DNA of 64,000 bases from Agarophyton chilense. Lineage: Eukaryota > Rhodophyta > Florideophyceae > Gracilariales > Gracilariaceae. The DNA lies in NCBI GenBank assembly GCA_030374765.1, contig JARGXX010000034.1, positions 434,001-498,000 of the forward strand, in the 5' to 3' direction. A program made the position numbers and the translations under genes. Below the pieces are notes generated by a model. It was not told the DNA's origin. It was given only the letters and a program-made list of their open reading frames with translations, and made no database searches. Of this stretch, positions 1 through 12,400 are shown in pieces. Each line of letters starts with the position of its first letter. The stretch's first letter is position 1.

Positions 1-3000
1 TTTGACGTATCGAAAAATGTGGCGCAGCAAGAGTGGGTGATGGTGTTTGACAGTCCCCGGTTGGTGCGGCACATTTTGAACTTGGTGCTGGTCTGATGTG
101 TAGGGTATCTCGGAGATGTTTGAAGCGGTCGCTATTGAGAGGTTTGGTGAAGATGTCGGCTTGCATGTCGTCGGTCGGTATTCTGTGCAGCTGGATCATG
201 TTGGCTCTTACGTGGTGTTGCAGGAAATGATGTCGGATATCTATATATTTGCGTTGTTTTGCTGGAGCTTGGTTTGCGGATATGAGAATGGCGGATCGGT
301 TGTCTATGAAGTGAGGTGTGGGTTGTGGTGATTCTCCCGTCGCGTCTCGCATAAGTTTGTACAGCCATGTTGTGTGTCTGGTGATGTCTGTGGCCGCTAT
401 GTACTCGGCTTCTGTCGTTGACAACGCGACGATGTTCTGCTTTCGAGATGTCCACGATATTGGAGTGTCGTTTATACAATGTACCGTTCCGGTAATGGAC
501 TTCCTGTTGTTCTCGTTGGCAAAATCCGCATCGCTGTATGCCTTGAGTAGGTGGTCAGTGCTTCTATTTTTCTTCTTGGAGGGGAACCACAGGCCGTGCG
601 TGCGTGTACCTTTGAGGTAGCGGAGTAAGCATTTGAGTGCTTGTGCGTGGTGTTTTTGCGGGTTGGTCATGTGTTGGGAAAGTCGGTTGGTGGCGTACGC
701 GATGTCGGGGAGGGTGCTGTCGGTAATACACCGGATTTCTCCTAGTGTTTGTCGGTATCTTGATGCGTCCGCTGATGACAGTAGCTGCGAGGTTGGTTGT
801 TGATCTAGGGCTTTGAGGTTGTTGTAGGGTGTCTTCGTGGGGTTACAGTGCTTCATGTTCGTTTATTGTAAGACTGCGTCGATTGCATCCGGGTGGGAGA
901 CGTGGATTCCTGTCGGTCCTCTCGTGATTGTCCAGTTCAGAAATCTGGTTGGTGGGCCGAGTCGTTTGACTTTGTATTTCCTAAGAAGCTGTTGATATAG
1001 GTCGTCGATATGCTCCTGATCGGATGCTAATACGAGAAAGTCGTCAATGGTTGTACTGACTATCGTGTAGCCGGTGTTGGTGCGGCGTGTGTAGAGGCAT
1101 GGGTCATGCTCGGAGCTTTGAAAGCCTAGAGAGGTGAGAAAATTTTGAAGTCCATGGTTGTAATAGTATGCTGCGGGTGGAGAGCCATAGAGATTTCCGA
1201 CTAGTTGTCCGTAGGTGCTTGGGTGTCGAAATGTGCCGTTGAATTTTGGTATCTGTTTAACATAGATGGGCCGTGTGTTCTGATAATTTTCGTGAAGATA
1301 TGCCGATTTGATGTCAAAGTGCTCCATTGGCATATTGTGAGTGGAGTGAAGAGCAAGAAGTATGCGTTGTGTGGTTCTGTCAGCAGTGTATGTTGTGGTG
1401 TGCTTTGCGTCGTAGCGGAGTCCTGGTTTCATCAAGTCTCCTCGGAGGTGACAACGTGCTTTTCTTTGAATAATGTGACCCTCTGCGGATCTCTTGTATC
1501 GGTAAAGCATCATGAGGGGGATGACCGATTCGGATGGTGGTTTGAACTCGTTGGGTAGCCATTTGATGCTTTGATGGTTGTCGAGATTTTGAAGTTCCTG
1601 ATCATGTGCGTGTTGCCATAGATCTGCGTCTGGGTATTTTCTGGCTTGGGGAAGGTTGGCGGGTGGAGGCGTGTTGATGATTATTGTTGTGGGTGTGGGC
1701 TGTTGGTGTGCCGATCTGGTTTTGAATGCTGTGGACGTGGTGGAAGTGGGGTCTGTTTTCGCATGGTATGGGTGGAAATCCATTGCCCTGATTGGGTGGT
1801 ATGTCTTGGTTCTAAGGTTGAGGATCATGATGTGGTCTAGCGACAGGGCGTACATGTATCGCACTGCTTCTGCTCTTGTCTCGAGCTTCTTTTTGGGTGC
1901 GTAAGCCGGTATTGTCCCGAGTTGACCGAATGTAAATATGCGCTGGAGTGTGGCTGTTGTGTTGTACCACAATTTGTAAGGTGATGTATTGGTCGTTGTG
2001 TGATGTAGTAGGTTGTACTTGAAGATGGTGTCTCTGGCTGCGTCGTCCCAGTAGGCTTCGTCTAGGTCTGCTGTTTTCAGTAGTGCTCTGACTGACTCCA
2101 TGATGGTTTTGTTGAGGCGTTCGGCGATGCCGTTTTCTTGTGGTTGATGCGGTGTTCGGAGGTGGTGTCGTACTTTGTGTTTCGCGTAGATGGTTTGCAT
2201 CTTGTTTGAAATGTATTCTTTGGCATTGTCGATGCGAAAGTCTTGGAGTGGGTGACCCATATGTGTACGGATATGCTGAAGCGTTGAGTCGATGTGCTGA
2301 GGTATGTCCTTTCGGTCTCTAATGAAGTGGGCGATGGTAAACTTGCTGGCTGCGCAAACAATTAAGAGCAAATGATTATTACCATGTACGGAGGTGGGTT
2401 TGATAGGGCCGCATGTGTCCGAGCTGACATAAGCGCCTGTGGGGTAATTGTGCTGCTTGGGTTTGTGCGGGGCTGGTTGGCGTTTGGCATGGGCACATGC
2501 AGTACATGTGAGGGGGATGTCTGACGGTATTTTTGACGGCATGGTTGGTATGAGGCGGTGTAGTGCTGTGAGTGCCAGTTTCTGTGGGTGTGCATGATTA
2601 AGGCGTATATGCCAGTTATGCGTTTGCAGCTGTATGGTGGAGGGAGTTCGGAAGTAACCGGGATTACTGAGTTTTCGTAGAGAGTTCGTGGACTCGGCTT
2701 TGTGTGGTTTGCTAGTCAGGGGGGGTGCGGAGGGTGATGGGGTTTTTGTTTTCGGGGGAGGATCTGCTGGTTTGACTAGAGGCTTTGGTGAGGTCTTCTT
2801 GGCACGTTTGGTCTTAGAGTGTTTAAATTGTATGGCACGGGCGGTGCTCGCTTGAGCTGTGTTTACAGTGGCTGCTTCGAATGTGTCCTGATCATTTTTC
2901 CATGGTGCCGTTGCGAGTGTTGCGGGAGGGTTGTGTGATGTATCCATTATAGAGCCGTTGTGTGGTGTGAATACTACAAGGCCGTATCGGCTTGCTAAAT

Positions 3001-4196
3001 CCTTGACTGAGAGAAGATTGTGACGGATGTCTGGATGTGTAACGGCGTGAGTTTTGAATGTCCTATTGGTGTTCGTCTTCAGTTGAAGCGTTCCACTGTG
3101 CGTGCATCGGGTCTGATGATGGGTGGCAGATTGGGTTAGGAGGGGGTTGGTCAGGGGATTCATATGGAGAAGGGAATAGCGGATGTGGGTGGGGTGCGCG
3201 CCGCTGTCAAGGACAAACGTACCAACTGTGTCTGCTCCGGGATCGGGTGCTGCGTCAGCTGTGTGGTCTGATTGGTGTTGGGATGCGGGAATGCCGGTGT
3301 ACATGTGATGTGTAAGTGGTTGGGGCTGATGCTGATAGGGGTACGGGGGAGGCGCCGCTCTCGCGTGTATGTAGTTTGCTTGCGGTTTGGCGACACGGAA
3401 TTTGGGGTGACCTTGGTCCCTGCATTGAGAGTCTGTGTGGTTGCATCGGATACCGAGTGCTTTGTGGTACGAGCATAGTTGGTTTGGGGGAACTCGGTGT
3501 ATGGGGTAGGGGAGTCGTCTGTTGAGTGTGCGTTGGTGATATTGCGTGCGTGGGACTCCGTAGTCCCCGGTGAATCTAGAGGTGGTCTGCATTGTTGCTG
3601 GTCCTGCTTGCGCGGGTTGATATAAGTTGTTGAGGGATTTGAAAATCCTGATAAAGTTTCGCACCGTGCTGGGTTTGTTGGAGAGTATATGACCTAGGAT
3701 AGGGGTCAGCGTCGTCTGTTTCTTCAGGCCATGTATGATGAAGTCGATTGTGGTGTCTTTTTCGGCTATGTTGGGGTATCGGGCTGCAACCATCTTCTTG
3801 CGTACCGCCAAGTGTTTTTTGAAGTAGGCTTCTACGTTCGTGATGTCTTGCAGCTCGATGCTCTTTGCTTCGGTTTTTAGAAATTGGTGATCCTCCTTTG
3901 TAGTTTGGTGGATGTGCTTGATGATATCTTGAATTAGGTCATGTGGCGTTGGCTCCTCGTTGGGTACTAGGAGGAGTCCTAGAATTTCGATGGATACGCT
4001 GCTGAGAACAGCTGAAAGGAGGCGATTCTTTTTCATCTCAAAGTTTTTGAGTTGTGTCGGTCCATGGGTGGTAGTGGATTGCCTTGCAGATGTGGTAGGC
4101 GTCTACCGTTGCTGCGTAGGTTTTCAATGCCAGAAACCATAAGGCATAGTCAGAAGTGTCCAGATCGGGGATTTTGTGAGGTTTATCGTGGGCCAT
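1..4196 (-). pseudogene. Ty1/copia gag-pol polyprotein (partial, decayed)
   Basis: One polyprotein in copia order (PR-IN-RT-RNase H). The long open part is 4036-863 (1,057 codons). It has a protease active site DSGA near residue 275, an integrase HHCC finger near residues 475-515, and an integrase core with D (SSDTCG), D (RIDNAKEY) and E (NGIAERLNK). The RT catalytic motif reads TIDDF. After an in-frame TAA at 863-865 the same frame continues to the left edge and encodes the end of RT plus copia RNase H (STTEAEYIAA, then DIFTKPL). Gag probably starts at the ATG at 4196: the encoded SDYALWFLALK is typical of copia Gag, but that frame ends in TGA near 4042 and the main frame resumes at 4036, so the Gag start is broken. 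No ATG-started intact product remains. The copia assignment is firm; the left part lies outside the window. Confidence 0.93.
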
Positions 4197-4384
4197 TGTG
4201 ATTGGGGATGAAGTGATGAATTGTGTTGTGTCGACGGGTGTGTGGTTGTCTTGGGATGTATTGATGGCGTTGGTGTATAGTTCTTGTATTTATGGATCTC
4301 GGCGGAGTTCACGGCCGAGGCGGCGTGCCAGGCAGAGTTGGTGGGGATCCGTGTTGGAGCGGGGTGTGGTGAATATTCAGGTTT

Positions 4385-4414
4385 GCGGCAGTGGCAGCGA
4401 ATGGGACCATAACC
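4385..4414 (-). other. Copia primer-binding site, initiator tRNA-Met half-molecule type
   Basis: On the plus strand this stretch reads like the D-arm to anticodon-loop part of initiator tRNA-Met, with the core TGGGACCATAACC around a CAT anticodon preceded by GGCAGTGGCAGCG. On the element-sense strand it follows directly after the LTR end CTCACA. Drosophila copia is known to prime from an internal fragment of initiator tRNA-Met at the equivalent place. The match is by eye. Confidence 0.6.
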
Positions 4415-4531
4415 TGTGAGTGGAAGGCACTGCCTCTCTCTCTCTGTTTACTTCGCTATCGTCGTCGTATCTCTTATGTACTGTTCTCCTGACTGTAATG
4501 CTGTTTGACAGTAGTCGCAAAAAAACAACAT
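4415..4531 (-). repeat. 5' LTR of the copia element (outer end uncertain)
   Basis: The inner boundary is set by the primer-binding site at 4414: on the element strand the LTR ends CTCACA. The outer boundary is a guess. A TGTT start near 4528-4531 would give an unusually short LTR of about 117 bp. The partner LTR is outside the window, so the end cannot be confirmed by comparison. Confidence 0.4.
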
Positions 4532-4699
4532 CTAAATATTTTGGCCTCAAACTATCCAAAAAAAACATGTTGAAAGGAAATATCTCGTTCAAGCATCTAG
4601 TAATGCATACTTCAAATGTTGAGGCCGTGAAAGGAAGAGTGTTTGGCAATATGTTTCAGTTATGCAGAGCTTGTAGATTGCATTTATTGCTTAATTACA

Positions 4700-6120
4700 A
4701 AGAAATAAAAAATGGCCTCATATGGGGCAAATTAACCTCACGTAAGGTCATCGGTTGTATAGACACTAGCTACTGTAGAAAGCAAAAATCGGGGAAGCTT
4801 CTGTGCCTATTCAGCTTCCTAAGCTGTTCACGGAGGCATATGAACTTGTCTCGATCTTGTTCAGCGCATCATTATACTCCTCCGTCTCGGACGTGACATT
4901 GGGTACTGTGGCAAGTTCAGGGAACAAAGAAAGGGAAAGTTACCTACTGTAAAAATGCATCATCGGTTACAGGTACTCTGTTACTCCGTCCATTTGGCCG
5001 TCTGCATTGGTCTCCCCTGTGAAGTCATCGTTCTGTATCGTATTCATACCAAAGAACGTGAGTCTTCCTGGACCTCTGTTGATCACTACGAATTTAAACT
5101 TTTCGATAAAATCTACAAGGAAGTGTTCTGCTCTGTTGCCTTCACCTGCAACTTTCAGATCATCACCGATCTTGGCTACTGTAAGCACCAGTTTTCCATA
5201 CTGCTTTTTGTACAATAACTGCGGGACATATGCGGATAGAATTAAATCAATCTGCCGCATCACACCGTCTGACACATTCTGTCATTTGGCATTTGCATTC
5301 ACAAACCCATATATTGCCGTCCAAAGTAGCCACACATCCGTAGCTTTCAATCCAATTTTTTTGTGCAGGCGTACGTATACGTCTCTTTGGGCTTGTCCTG
5401 TTCGCAGCAATGCTGCTGTGACATCTGCTCTATGCAGTGTTCATCTGTGCAGTGACACGATATTTTCTAGTATCCTCAATCCTGTCGGGGGGGGGGGGGG
5501 GGGGGGGGGCATGTTGAGCAGTCTTTGCTCAACACATCTTTGAGGTCATCTTCATTTCTATGATGAGGCGCTCTGCGCTCTTTCAGTTTCAAACTTCCAT
5601 CGTCTTTATGCTCAATTTTATAGAGCGTGTGGCTGCTGATAGTATTTGCACCAGATGGCACCAGTCTGCGGAGCACGGGCTTCGCCGTCTCTAAGAAGCG
5701 CTCGTTCTCCTTCTTGTAAGAATTCTCTGTGGGACATTGCTCGAAACCTTGGGCGTTGTGCTAAAACGGCTTATTGCCTAAATGTCCCAGTAATCACTGC
5801 GACACTGTAGCCTCTTGGCTTTGCAATTCCAGTCTTTCTTGGATCTTTCATGAGCTTGTGCGGAGGCTTTGCGACAAAGTGTAGGTATAATTACGGACTT
5901 CTTTAGTCATGTTTAGGGCTTCTTTACCGCCATCGCCATAATGGACGCTCTTTTGTTCGCCGTCTTTAGCAAATTGAATATCCCAAGGGTAGAACTGTTC
6001 ATCAAGTGGCCAGTACATTTCTAGGCGATCTCTGACATTCGCATCACTGGCGAAAATCAGCATCTTTGTCGATCTTTTCACCAACATTGTAGTCAGAAGA
6101 TGTCGACATATTAGTGCCAT
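4700..6120 (-). pseudogene. Old copia-like reverse transcriptase remnant
   Basis: Read on the minus strand, pieces in changing frames encode one degraded RT. 6120-5848 contains a small tudor-like stretch (WPLDEQFYPWDIQFAKDG). 5676-5510 contains LVPSGANTISSHTLYKI and EDDLKDVLSKDCSTCPP. 5486-5285 contains ADVTAALLRTGQAQRDVYV followed by AIYGFVNANAK and a TGA at 5282-5284. The same frame then runs 5275-4967 with VAKIGDDLKVAGEG, the catalytic DD, and GPGRLTFFGMN. 4890-4750 continues with a connection-like segment (ASVNSLGS, FAFYSS). A 23-base poly-G tract interrupts the RT. It belongs to a different, much older copia-type lineage than the element at the left edge. It is cut on the right by chromovirus A at 6419. 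No intact product. Confidence 0.72.
5487..5509. repeat. Poly-G tract, 23 bases
   Basis: Uninterrupted run of 23 G on the plus strand, inside the old RT relic, where the neighbouring minus-strand frame encodes a proline run. It could be slippage expansion of a short G run or an assembly artefact. Confidence 0.95.
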
Positions 6121-6418
6121 AACTCTGTGGAATCATTTTGTCAGTGCCAGCATCTTCGCTGATTGCATATAACCCATGTTACCAAAGCTTGTAAAAGCTA
6201 TTGTCTGGTAGTGACATGAGAGTATCTTCAAATGAGGCTGTCATGAGCCTGCCTTTCTTTCCTGGTACAATGAAGATCATACCATCTTCATTTAAAGAGG
6301 TCACTTTCTTTAGCATTGACCATTTACTTCGTATTTCTTTCTCAAGCCTTACCTATACTTCGACAAGTCCTCTGAATGAGAAAAGACACACTTTAATCAC
6401 CTTTGTTTTGAAAATTAG

Positions 6419-7036
6419 TATAGTACCCGCTCTACAGAGAGATTAGACATCTGCCACAGTGTTCGGGACTGCCGAATGGGTGTTTGCGGCTAAGGGGAAG
6501 GTGTGGTAGGGCAAAACACTAGCGAGCTAGAATGGGGGTTGTAAGGCCCCACTCGCTAATGAGGGTGATTGGTACTATGGAACGGAAAACTACTTGTTGT
6601 AGCTTGTCTGGATCTCCGGTTAAGTAATCCTGAACAAGGAACAAATGAAATGTGAACCCGTTTGTTGTCTCCTTTACTTTGGAGTTGGCGCTCCCCTCTG
6701 TGGCTTAAGTACAGTGCACAGGGGTAAGTGCCGCACATAATACTATCTAGATATAAACTTGGCTAGACGATTAACCCCTCTACAGTAGGAGATAATGGTT
6801 GCCACGTGGCTACTCAATGCAGTATATGCACCGTTGTCAATCCGGTATTTACCTACAAAGGGTCGCATCGCATGCGCCGTGGCAGACCGAGATCCCACGT
6901 GTAACATACTACCTCACGGACCATCTGCGGGGTGCTACTTCATAACTTCATCCTAGCCGTTGCACTCACTTATGAGTATCATTATACTTAGCCAAAAAAA
7001 ATTTCCATCGGCATTCCGACAGTGCAGAATACTACA
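6419..7036 (-). repeat. 3' LTR of chromovirus A
   Basis: 618 bp, matching 16609-17226 along its whole length; shared landmarks include GTTCGGGACT near the outer end and AGTGCAGAATACTACA at the inner end. The first 80 bp are the most diverged part. Confidence 0.92.
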
Positions 7037-7173
7037 CATCCCCCCGTTAAGCGCGAAGCGCCGGCGACGCAAGACTTCATCATATACCGGAGCTTGCATC
7101 GGCGTTTCGAAAGTTCCTCGTTTCCACGAAAGTACTATCTGTTCCAAATTGCTCAGCGATTAATCCCTATGCG

Positions 7174-8729
7174 CCGCACAACTCCAAAAACGGTGACGTA
7201 CCATCCGAGGGTCCTTACGCCAGCAGTGGCTTCGATTCGCATGATACGGTGCCTTCGGTCTTCCGGTGAATGCGGTCTCCTCGCGTGGGTTTCCAGTCCT
7301 TGGCCTTACAGCCTTCGGCTTCAGGAGTGATTTCGAATGCGGCTTACGTATCCTCCGCTGGGATCATTCGAGCGCCGTTTCGTCAGGCTCAACGCAACCA
7401 TCCACATCCCGCAGACTTGGTGGGACGAAGCCCTCTCGACGATGCTGACCTCTTCGCGCAGGCTCCCTGGTTTGACCAAGTCGCTCTTCGCGATGACACG
7501 TTGATCAACCCATACTTCTTCAGCGTTTACCTTCCCGACGGCCTTCCGTATGCGGCTATACGCAGTCACGATTGGCTTACTCGCTGTATTTTGCCAGATA
7601 ACGCGATTGACCGGTATACCAACGAAAGTATGGACGAAGCCCGAACTCAGTTCACCAAGCTGATGTACCAGCGTCTGCACTGCTTCATTAGCACGGTCGT
7701 TTTCACTGGAGATTGGAATCTAGATCCCTGAATGGCTCGCACGAATGGCGAAGGATATTCTTACATCGAGACCTTACGAATTCGACGTCGACGAATGGCG
7801 CGGCTTACGAGATGAACGCAACGTGAGAATCTGGGTTCTCCGGCCCTTGCCCAGTGCGGACTTCCGCTTCCTCCACAAGAGACACATTCACTACTGGGAT
7901 TATCCTCGTTGGGAACGACGTACGAGATCCCACTTGGGGTACCTGGTTCCATACCAAATGATCGAGATTGATTGAATTAGATAGACTGCTCGTTTCGGAC
8001 GCTATGTCGCGCTGCCAGAACACTAGACTCAAGGTCCCTCGTGGGAGTCCAGTGGAGCTTCCTCCTGCCATAACCTTTATCGGTTTCGCGTTGAGCAACG
8101 ACCCGTTCTCGGGATACTGGACGGTGACGTTCTCCGAGTTCATTGCCAAGATGGCAGCGTGAATCCCCTGGGATGCATATGATACCTGTCGGGTTTGGTA
8201 CATGTCACCAACAGCACGGGGATATGCGAGACCACTCCATCTTACCCTTGTGTTGGGGTCCCGTGCCAATTATGACGAATTCCTACTCTTGGTAGACTTG
8301 ATTGACAGTATCGAATGGCATGGGGTTCCATTGGAGCAATCAGCTAGAGGTACAAGTGTGCCCCATCGAGATCATTCACCTGGACGCACAGCAAATGCTG
8401 GAGATTTTGTATGGTTCATTCCCTGGACCAGCCAGATAATCACGCCTGATCAGGCTCGTGACCTTCGTGCGAATCCTAGGAAGTGCCATTCAAATCAGCG
8501 TACTGGATATAGGAACGAGTCCATACCTTCTGAGTTTGCAGATCAGGAGTATGAAGAAGCTCCAGGTGCTGATGCAGAACTCGATCTCGAGGATGAACCC
8601 GAACTATCCGGTACTGCGCCTGTGTCGGCTGCTTCGCGCCCAACGGCTAAAACATCGGGTGTCAACCCGTCGATGGGATACTATTATGGGTTCGCCGAAC
8701 AAACGAGCGATGCGGAGGACCCCTTTTAG
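7174..8729 (+). pseudogene. Convergent accessory ORF of chromovirus A (broken)
   Basis: Plus-strand counterpart of the intact ORF at 52194-54020, lying just inside the 3' LTR and pointing towards the pol 3' end. Recognisable blocks in order: ISNAAYVSSAGIIRAP, DLFAQAPWFDQVALRDD, KLMYQRLHCFIS (to 7731), a TGA where element C has Trp, then DFRFLHKRHIHYWDYPRWER (7745-7975). Two further stops follow, then VPRGSPVELPPAI, SNDPFSGYW, a TGA at about 8161, DAYDTCRVWYMSP, and DHSPGRTANAGDFVW (8202-8729). Identity with C is high over these blocks, and the nucleotide differences in the best block fall largely at third codon positions. Function unknown; no family recognised. Several stops and frameshifts make this copy dead. 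Confidence 0.8.
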
Positions 8730-8919
8730 GTACCGTTGAGACAATTCCCCTTGGACGCGGGTTTCTCCGAGACACAGCGGCAAGGCGATTGGGCTGATCT
8801 TACCGCCATGCTGAATAATCATATCTGCCGGTTAAGTACGTTGACTGTTAGATGTCTTCGACACCCTTGAGGTGATAAAATAAACCAAAATCTTCTGTCA
8901 CCGTGTCTTCACGTTTCTC

Positions 8920-9010
8920 TAAGTACTTCTTCTTCTTCTCGAGTCTTCTCGTATTCTTTTCTCACATCCTTCTGTCTTCTATTCTTCTTCTCGCACATCG
9001 TTCTTCGGAA
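8920..9010. repeat. Pyrimidine-rich tract between accessory ORF and pol (A)
   Basis: Plus strand is dominated by CTT/TCT runs (acttcttcttcttctcgagt and similar); the element-sense strand is therefore purine-rich. The same kind of tract sits at the equivalent place in elements B and C. Confidence 0.75.
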
Positions 9011-9100
9011 GGGAAAGGTGTAACGCAATGACTGTTGGGTCAGCGTACTGTTCTCGACCGGTGGTAGCGTGGTAATCCTTGACGGCGGCACTCCCAGAAT

Positions 9101-9444
9101 ACTTGGTGCAAAGGGCTGGCGTTTACGGCGTAGTCATACATGTTGGAGCTACGGTAACGATGGCTTGAAGACCAAAGGGTAAAACTAATATATCAAAAGG
9201 GGTTATTTAGTATTCTAACGGTACCTACCGTACTCTAAGGGGGAAGCGTCACTCGAGCCAAGTAAATAGTACTGGCGAGGCGCTGGGTTCTCCGTGGAAC
9301 TGTAATGCTATTCTAGTACACTAATTAATATAAAATAATAATCTACATGAGTCCACCTGAGGTCGACCCATCCACGTGTCGCTAGAAAGATACTTCAAGG
9401 CCCGTCGGCTTACAGGGCTCAACCGTTGTCATCGCTCCTTCACA
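9101..9444 (-). repeat. 344-bp repeat R1, copy a
   Basis: Reverse complement of 18960-19303; both copies are 344 bp and aligned end to end by eye. One end reads TGTGAAGGAGCG, the other GCACCAAGT. It lies directly beyond the pol stop codon of element A and is absent from that place in elements B and C, so it was probably inserted there. A solo LTR or a small non-autonomous element are both possible; no coding content. Confidence 0.75.
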
Positions 9445-9452
9445 AAAGGGGA

Positions 9453-12400
9453 TTAGCAGTCGCTCCGCGAAATCGCGTCTAGAAAGACCATCATCGCGGT
9501 GTGGATCTCTACAAGGAGTGGTAGTCGAATGCGACGATGATAACGCACAAGCGGCGAGTGCGGGATATGAGTTATTGGCTCCCACGTATCCGCTTCCGGA
9601 GGAAAACCGTACCAAAGGATACGACACAGTAATCTGTGGGTGTCTTCGTCTTCGCCGTGATCGATGATGCGATCCATGGCGTATTCCTTGGCATTTGCCC
9701 ACGTTTCGTCGGATGGCGCGAGGTTCCGGTTCACCGGCTTATACCGTCTGACAAACGAATGCGTTGAATCCTGACGGAATATGAAAACGTTGTCGTTTCC
9801 TTGAACCTCCCGAGAGGGCGCTTGAGAACTCCCTATATCTTCAGGTAGAACCTGCGTAGTCTGTTCGGACAGCTGAGAGCCTTTTTGTGCATCTGTAGCG
9901 TCGTTCTCGGCTTCTGACTGCACAGTCGTCGGGTCTACGGTTATCCGTTTTTCTTCACGTTTCTTGTTTTGTTTGTCCTTCTTAGGGTTCTTAACCAAAC
10001 TGGGCATCTTCCCCGAGGGTTCGGCCGGAGGTGCATTCACATCTAATAGAGATTTAGCTTTATCTTCGCCTTCTTCTCTTTGGTCGACTTGCAAGCGCGA
10101 TCGCTCAGCGAGTGGCGTTCAACTTGACGGTTCAACCTGAACAGGTAATCGCGTGTGTGCATCCACTTCTGGACCGGATCTAATTAGACCAAAATTAAAA
10201 ATATCATTCCTGTCTTCAGGTACTGTGGTCGTACCAGAGTGCTGGATCTTTCCACGGGGCTTATTCAGATTTTTGGGAGAGTTTCCGTGGGATGCCCTTG
10301 TACTCCCACGCAGCGGGAGATCACGATCCATGTCAGCGCCGTTTGCCACGGGTGGCAGATCGTCTGATTCGAGGGATAGCTCTTGTTCCTGCTGATGAAT
10401 AGCGCTTTCTTTCTCAGTTTCCTGGGGTTCCGGGTTGTCTGGTGCAGTTTCAACACGATCGCGCGGAAATCGTTCAACGTCCTCTCCTGTCTTCAGGACT
10501 ACCTTGTCATCGGTGAGCTCCATTACCTTGAAAGGTCCGGATGCTATCGGTAGCAATTCGGGACGTGGTTCAGACTCCTTCTCAAGTTGTTCCACGCGAA
10601 CAAACGCGTATCCTCCTACCCTGAGATCTGAAAACTGTCTTCGACGTTGGGCGTCCGAATTACGTTTGTAACGGGCTTGCGTTTTAGCCAATTCTCGAGC
10701 CGCCTGCTCTGTCATTAACTTCAGATGGTTTCTCCACCTCAGATGATTCTTCGCCGGTATCGGTTTTTCTTCCTCGACTTTATCCAACCTCATAGGCAGT
10801 GACGGTGGGCTACGTGATATCACGAGATCAAAAGGAGCGGCCTTGGTAGACGTTTGAACTTGCGTGTTGTACGCATAACAGAGTATGCCTGTGTACATAT
10901 CCCACTCCTTGGGGTGATCCGCGATATAATGCCGAAGAGCGGCTAATAACGTACGGTTGTATCGTTCCACCTGATCATTACGCTATGGATGATAGGTCGT
11001 GGTAACCACGTTCTTGATGCCTATTATTCTGCATACGTTCTGAAAGAACTTAGCAACGAATTGTTTTCCATTATCTGATAGCAGCACTTCAACCGGTCCA
11101 TAAACATACACCCAGTGTTTGATGAAATCCTGAGGTATTACCGAGTCGTTTATCCTCTTCAACGGTACAGTCCGTACAAGTTTTGAAAATCGGTCCGTAA
11201 TTACCAGTAGGTAGCGATATCTTTGATTGGAACGAATTAGCTCTCCGTGTATGTCGATGCTGACGAATTGTAGAGACGCCTTCGCCGGGAATAGGGTCAT
11301 CTTTTTCCTCTTCTTACATAGTTTCACGGGATTCATCGCACACATTCTGCATATATTTACCGTAGCATGGCATTTCATTGCCAACGTTGGCCAAAAGAAG
11401 TCCCTTCTTAGTGTCATAAACAACTTTGTTTCTCCTGGTTGTCCAGATAGTTTCGCATAATGAGCCAAGTAGAGTACGAGACTCTTCAAAGCGTGCGGAA
11501 CCACGATCTTATCATGTTTTTCGAGATGTCTGAGCAATATACCTCGTGAATCAAGCGAAAAGGGCAACTCCTCTCCCCCGGTAAGACGAGAGCGTATCGT
11601 TGTACAGTATTTATCTGTGAGTGGCTCATTGAAGAGCTCCGTGATCGAGATACGCTCGAGATGATTAGGAGATTCAGCTCCGTAGGTTGCCATGAGACAG
11701 TCCAATTGGGATTAATCTCCTTCATCTTCTTGGTCTTCAATTTTCGTTTCATCTTTGTTCATCTCCATTGAAAAACACGGTAAATCGTCATCCATTTCTC
11801 CTTCGGTTTCCCCTAAAGTTTCCAATCGCGATAAGGCGTCAGCCTGTATGTTAGCCATTCCCTTCTTATATTTAACTTCGAAATCGAATTCAGATACTCG
11901 TAAGCGCCAACGTGTTAATCTCTCGAAGGGGTCCGTTATTGATAATAACCATCGTAGGGACGAATGATCCGTATGAATGTTAAATGTTTCTCAGTGGAGA
12001 TAGGGTCGTAAAGTAGTCAGCTCCCACACTACTGCAAGGAATTTCTCTCTGACACGGAGTAATTTTTCTCTGCAACGTCCAGCGTTCGTGACCAGTAACC
12101 AATTGGTTTCCTTTGACCGTTCGGATGGGTTTGAAAAATGGCGCACCCTACCTGATACTCACTGGAGTCGGTATCCAAATAATAGGGTAGGTTAGGTTTT
12201 GGCAAGGCCAAGAGTGGTGCTGTGACGAGTTTTGTGTTCAAAGTCTTGAAGGCTTTGTGTTCGGCGGGTCCGAGTTCCTCGAGATTAACAGGCTGTCCTT
12301 TACGCAATAACGAAGTCAATGGAGCTGCAATGTGCGAGTAGCGTGGTATGAATTGTCTGTAGACCTTAAATAATCCCAGGAAGGACCTAGACCGAGTCTA

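Noticed and set aside
1-600. Plus-strand frames at the left edge
   Set aside because: They are antisense to the copia RNase H, whose motifs (TEAEYIAA, DIFTKPL) are clear on the minus strand.
4420-4896. 158-codon plus-strand frame
   Set aside because: It overlaps the copia LTR and the end of the old RT relic, whose conserved motifs are on the minus strand; no domain of its own.
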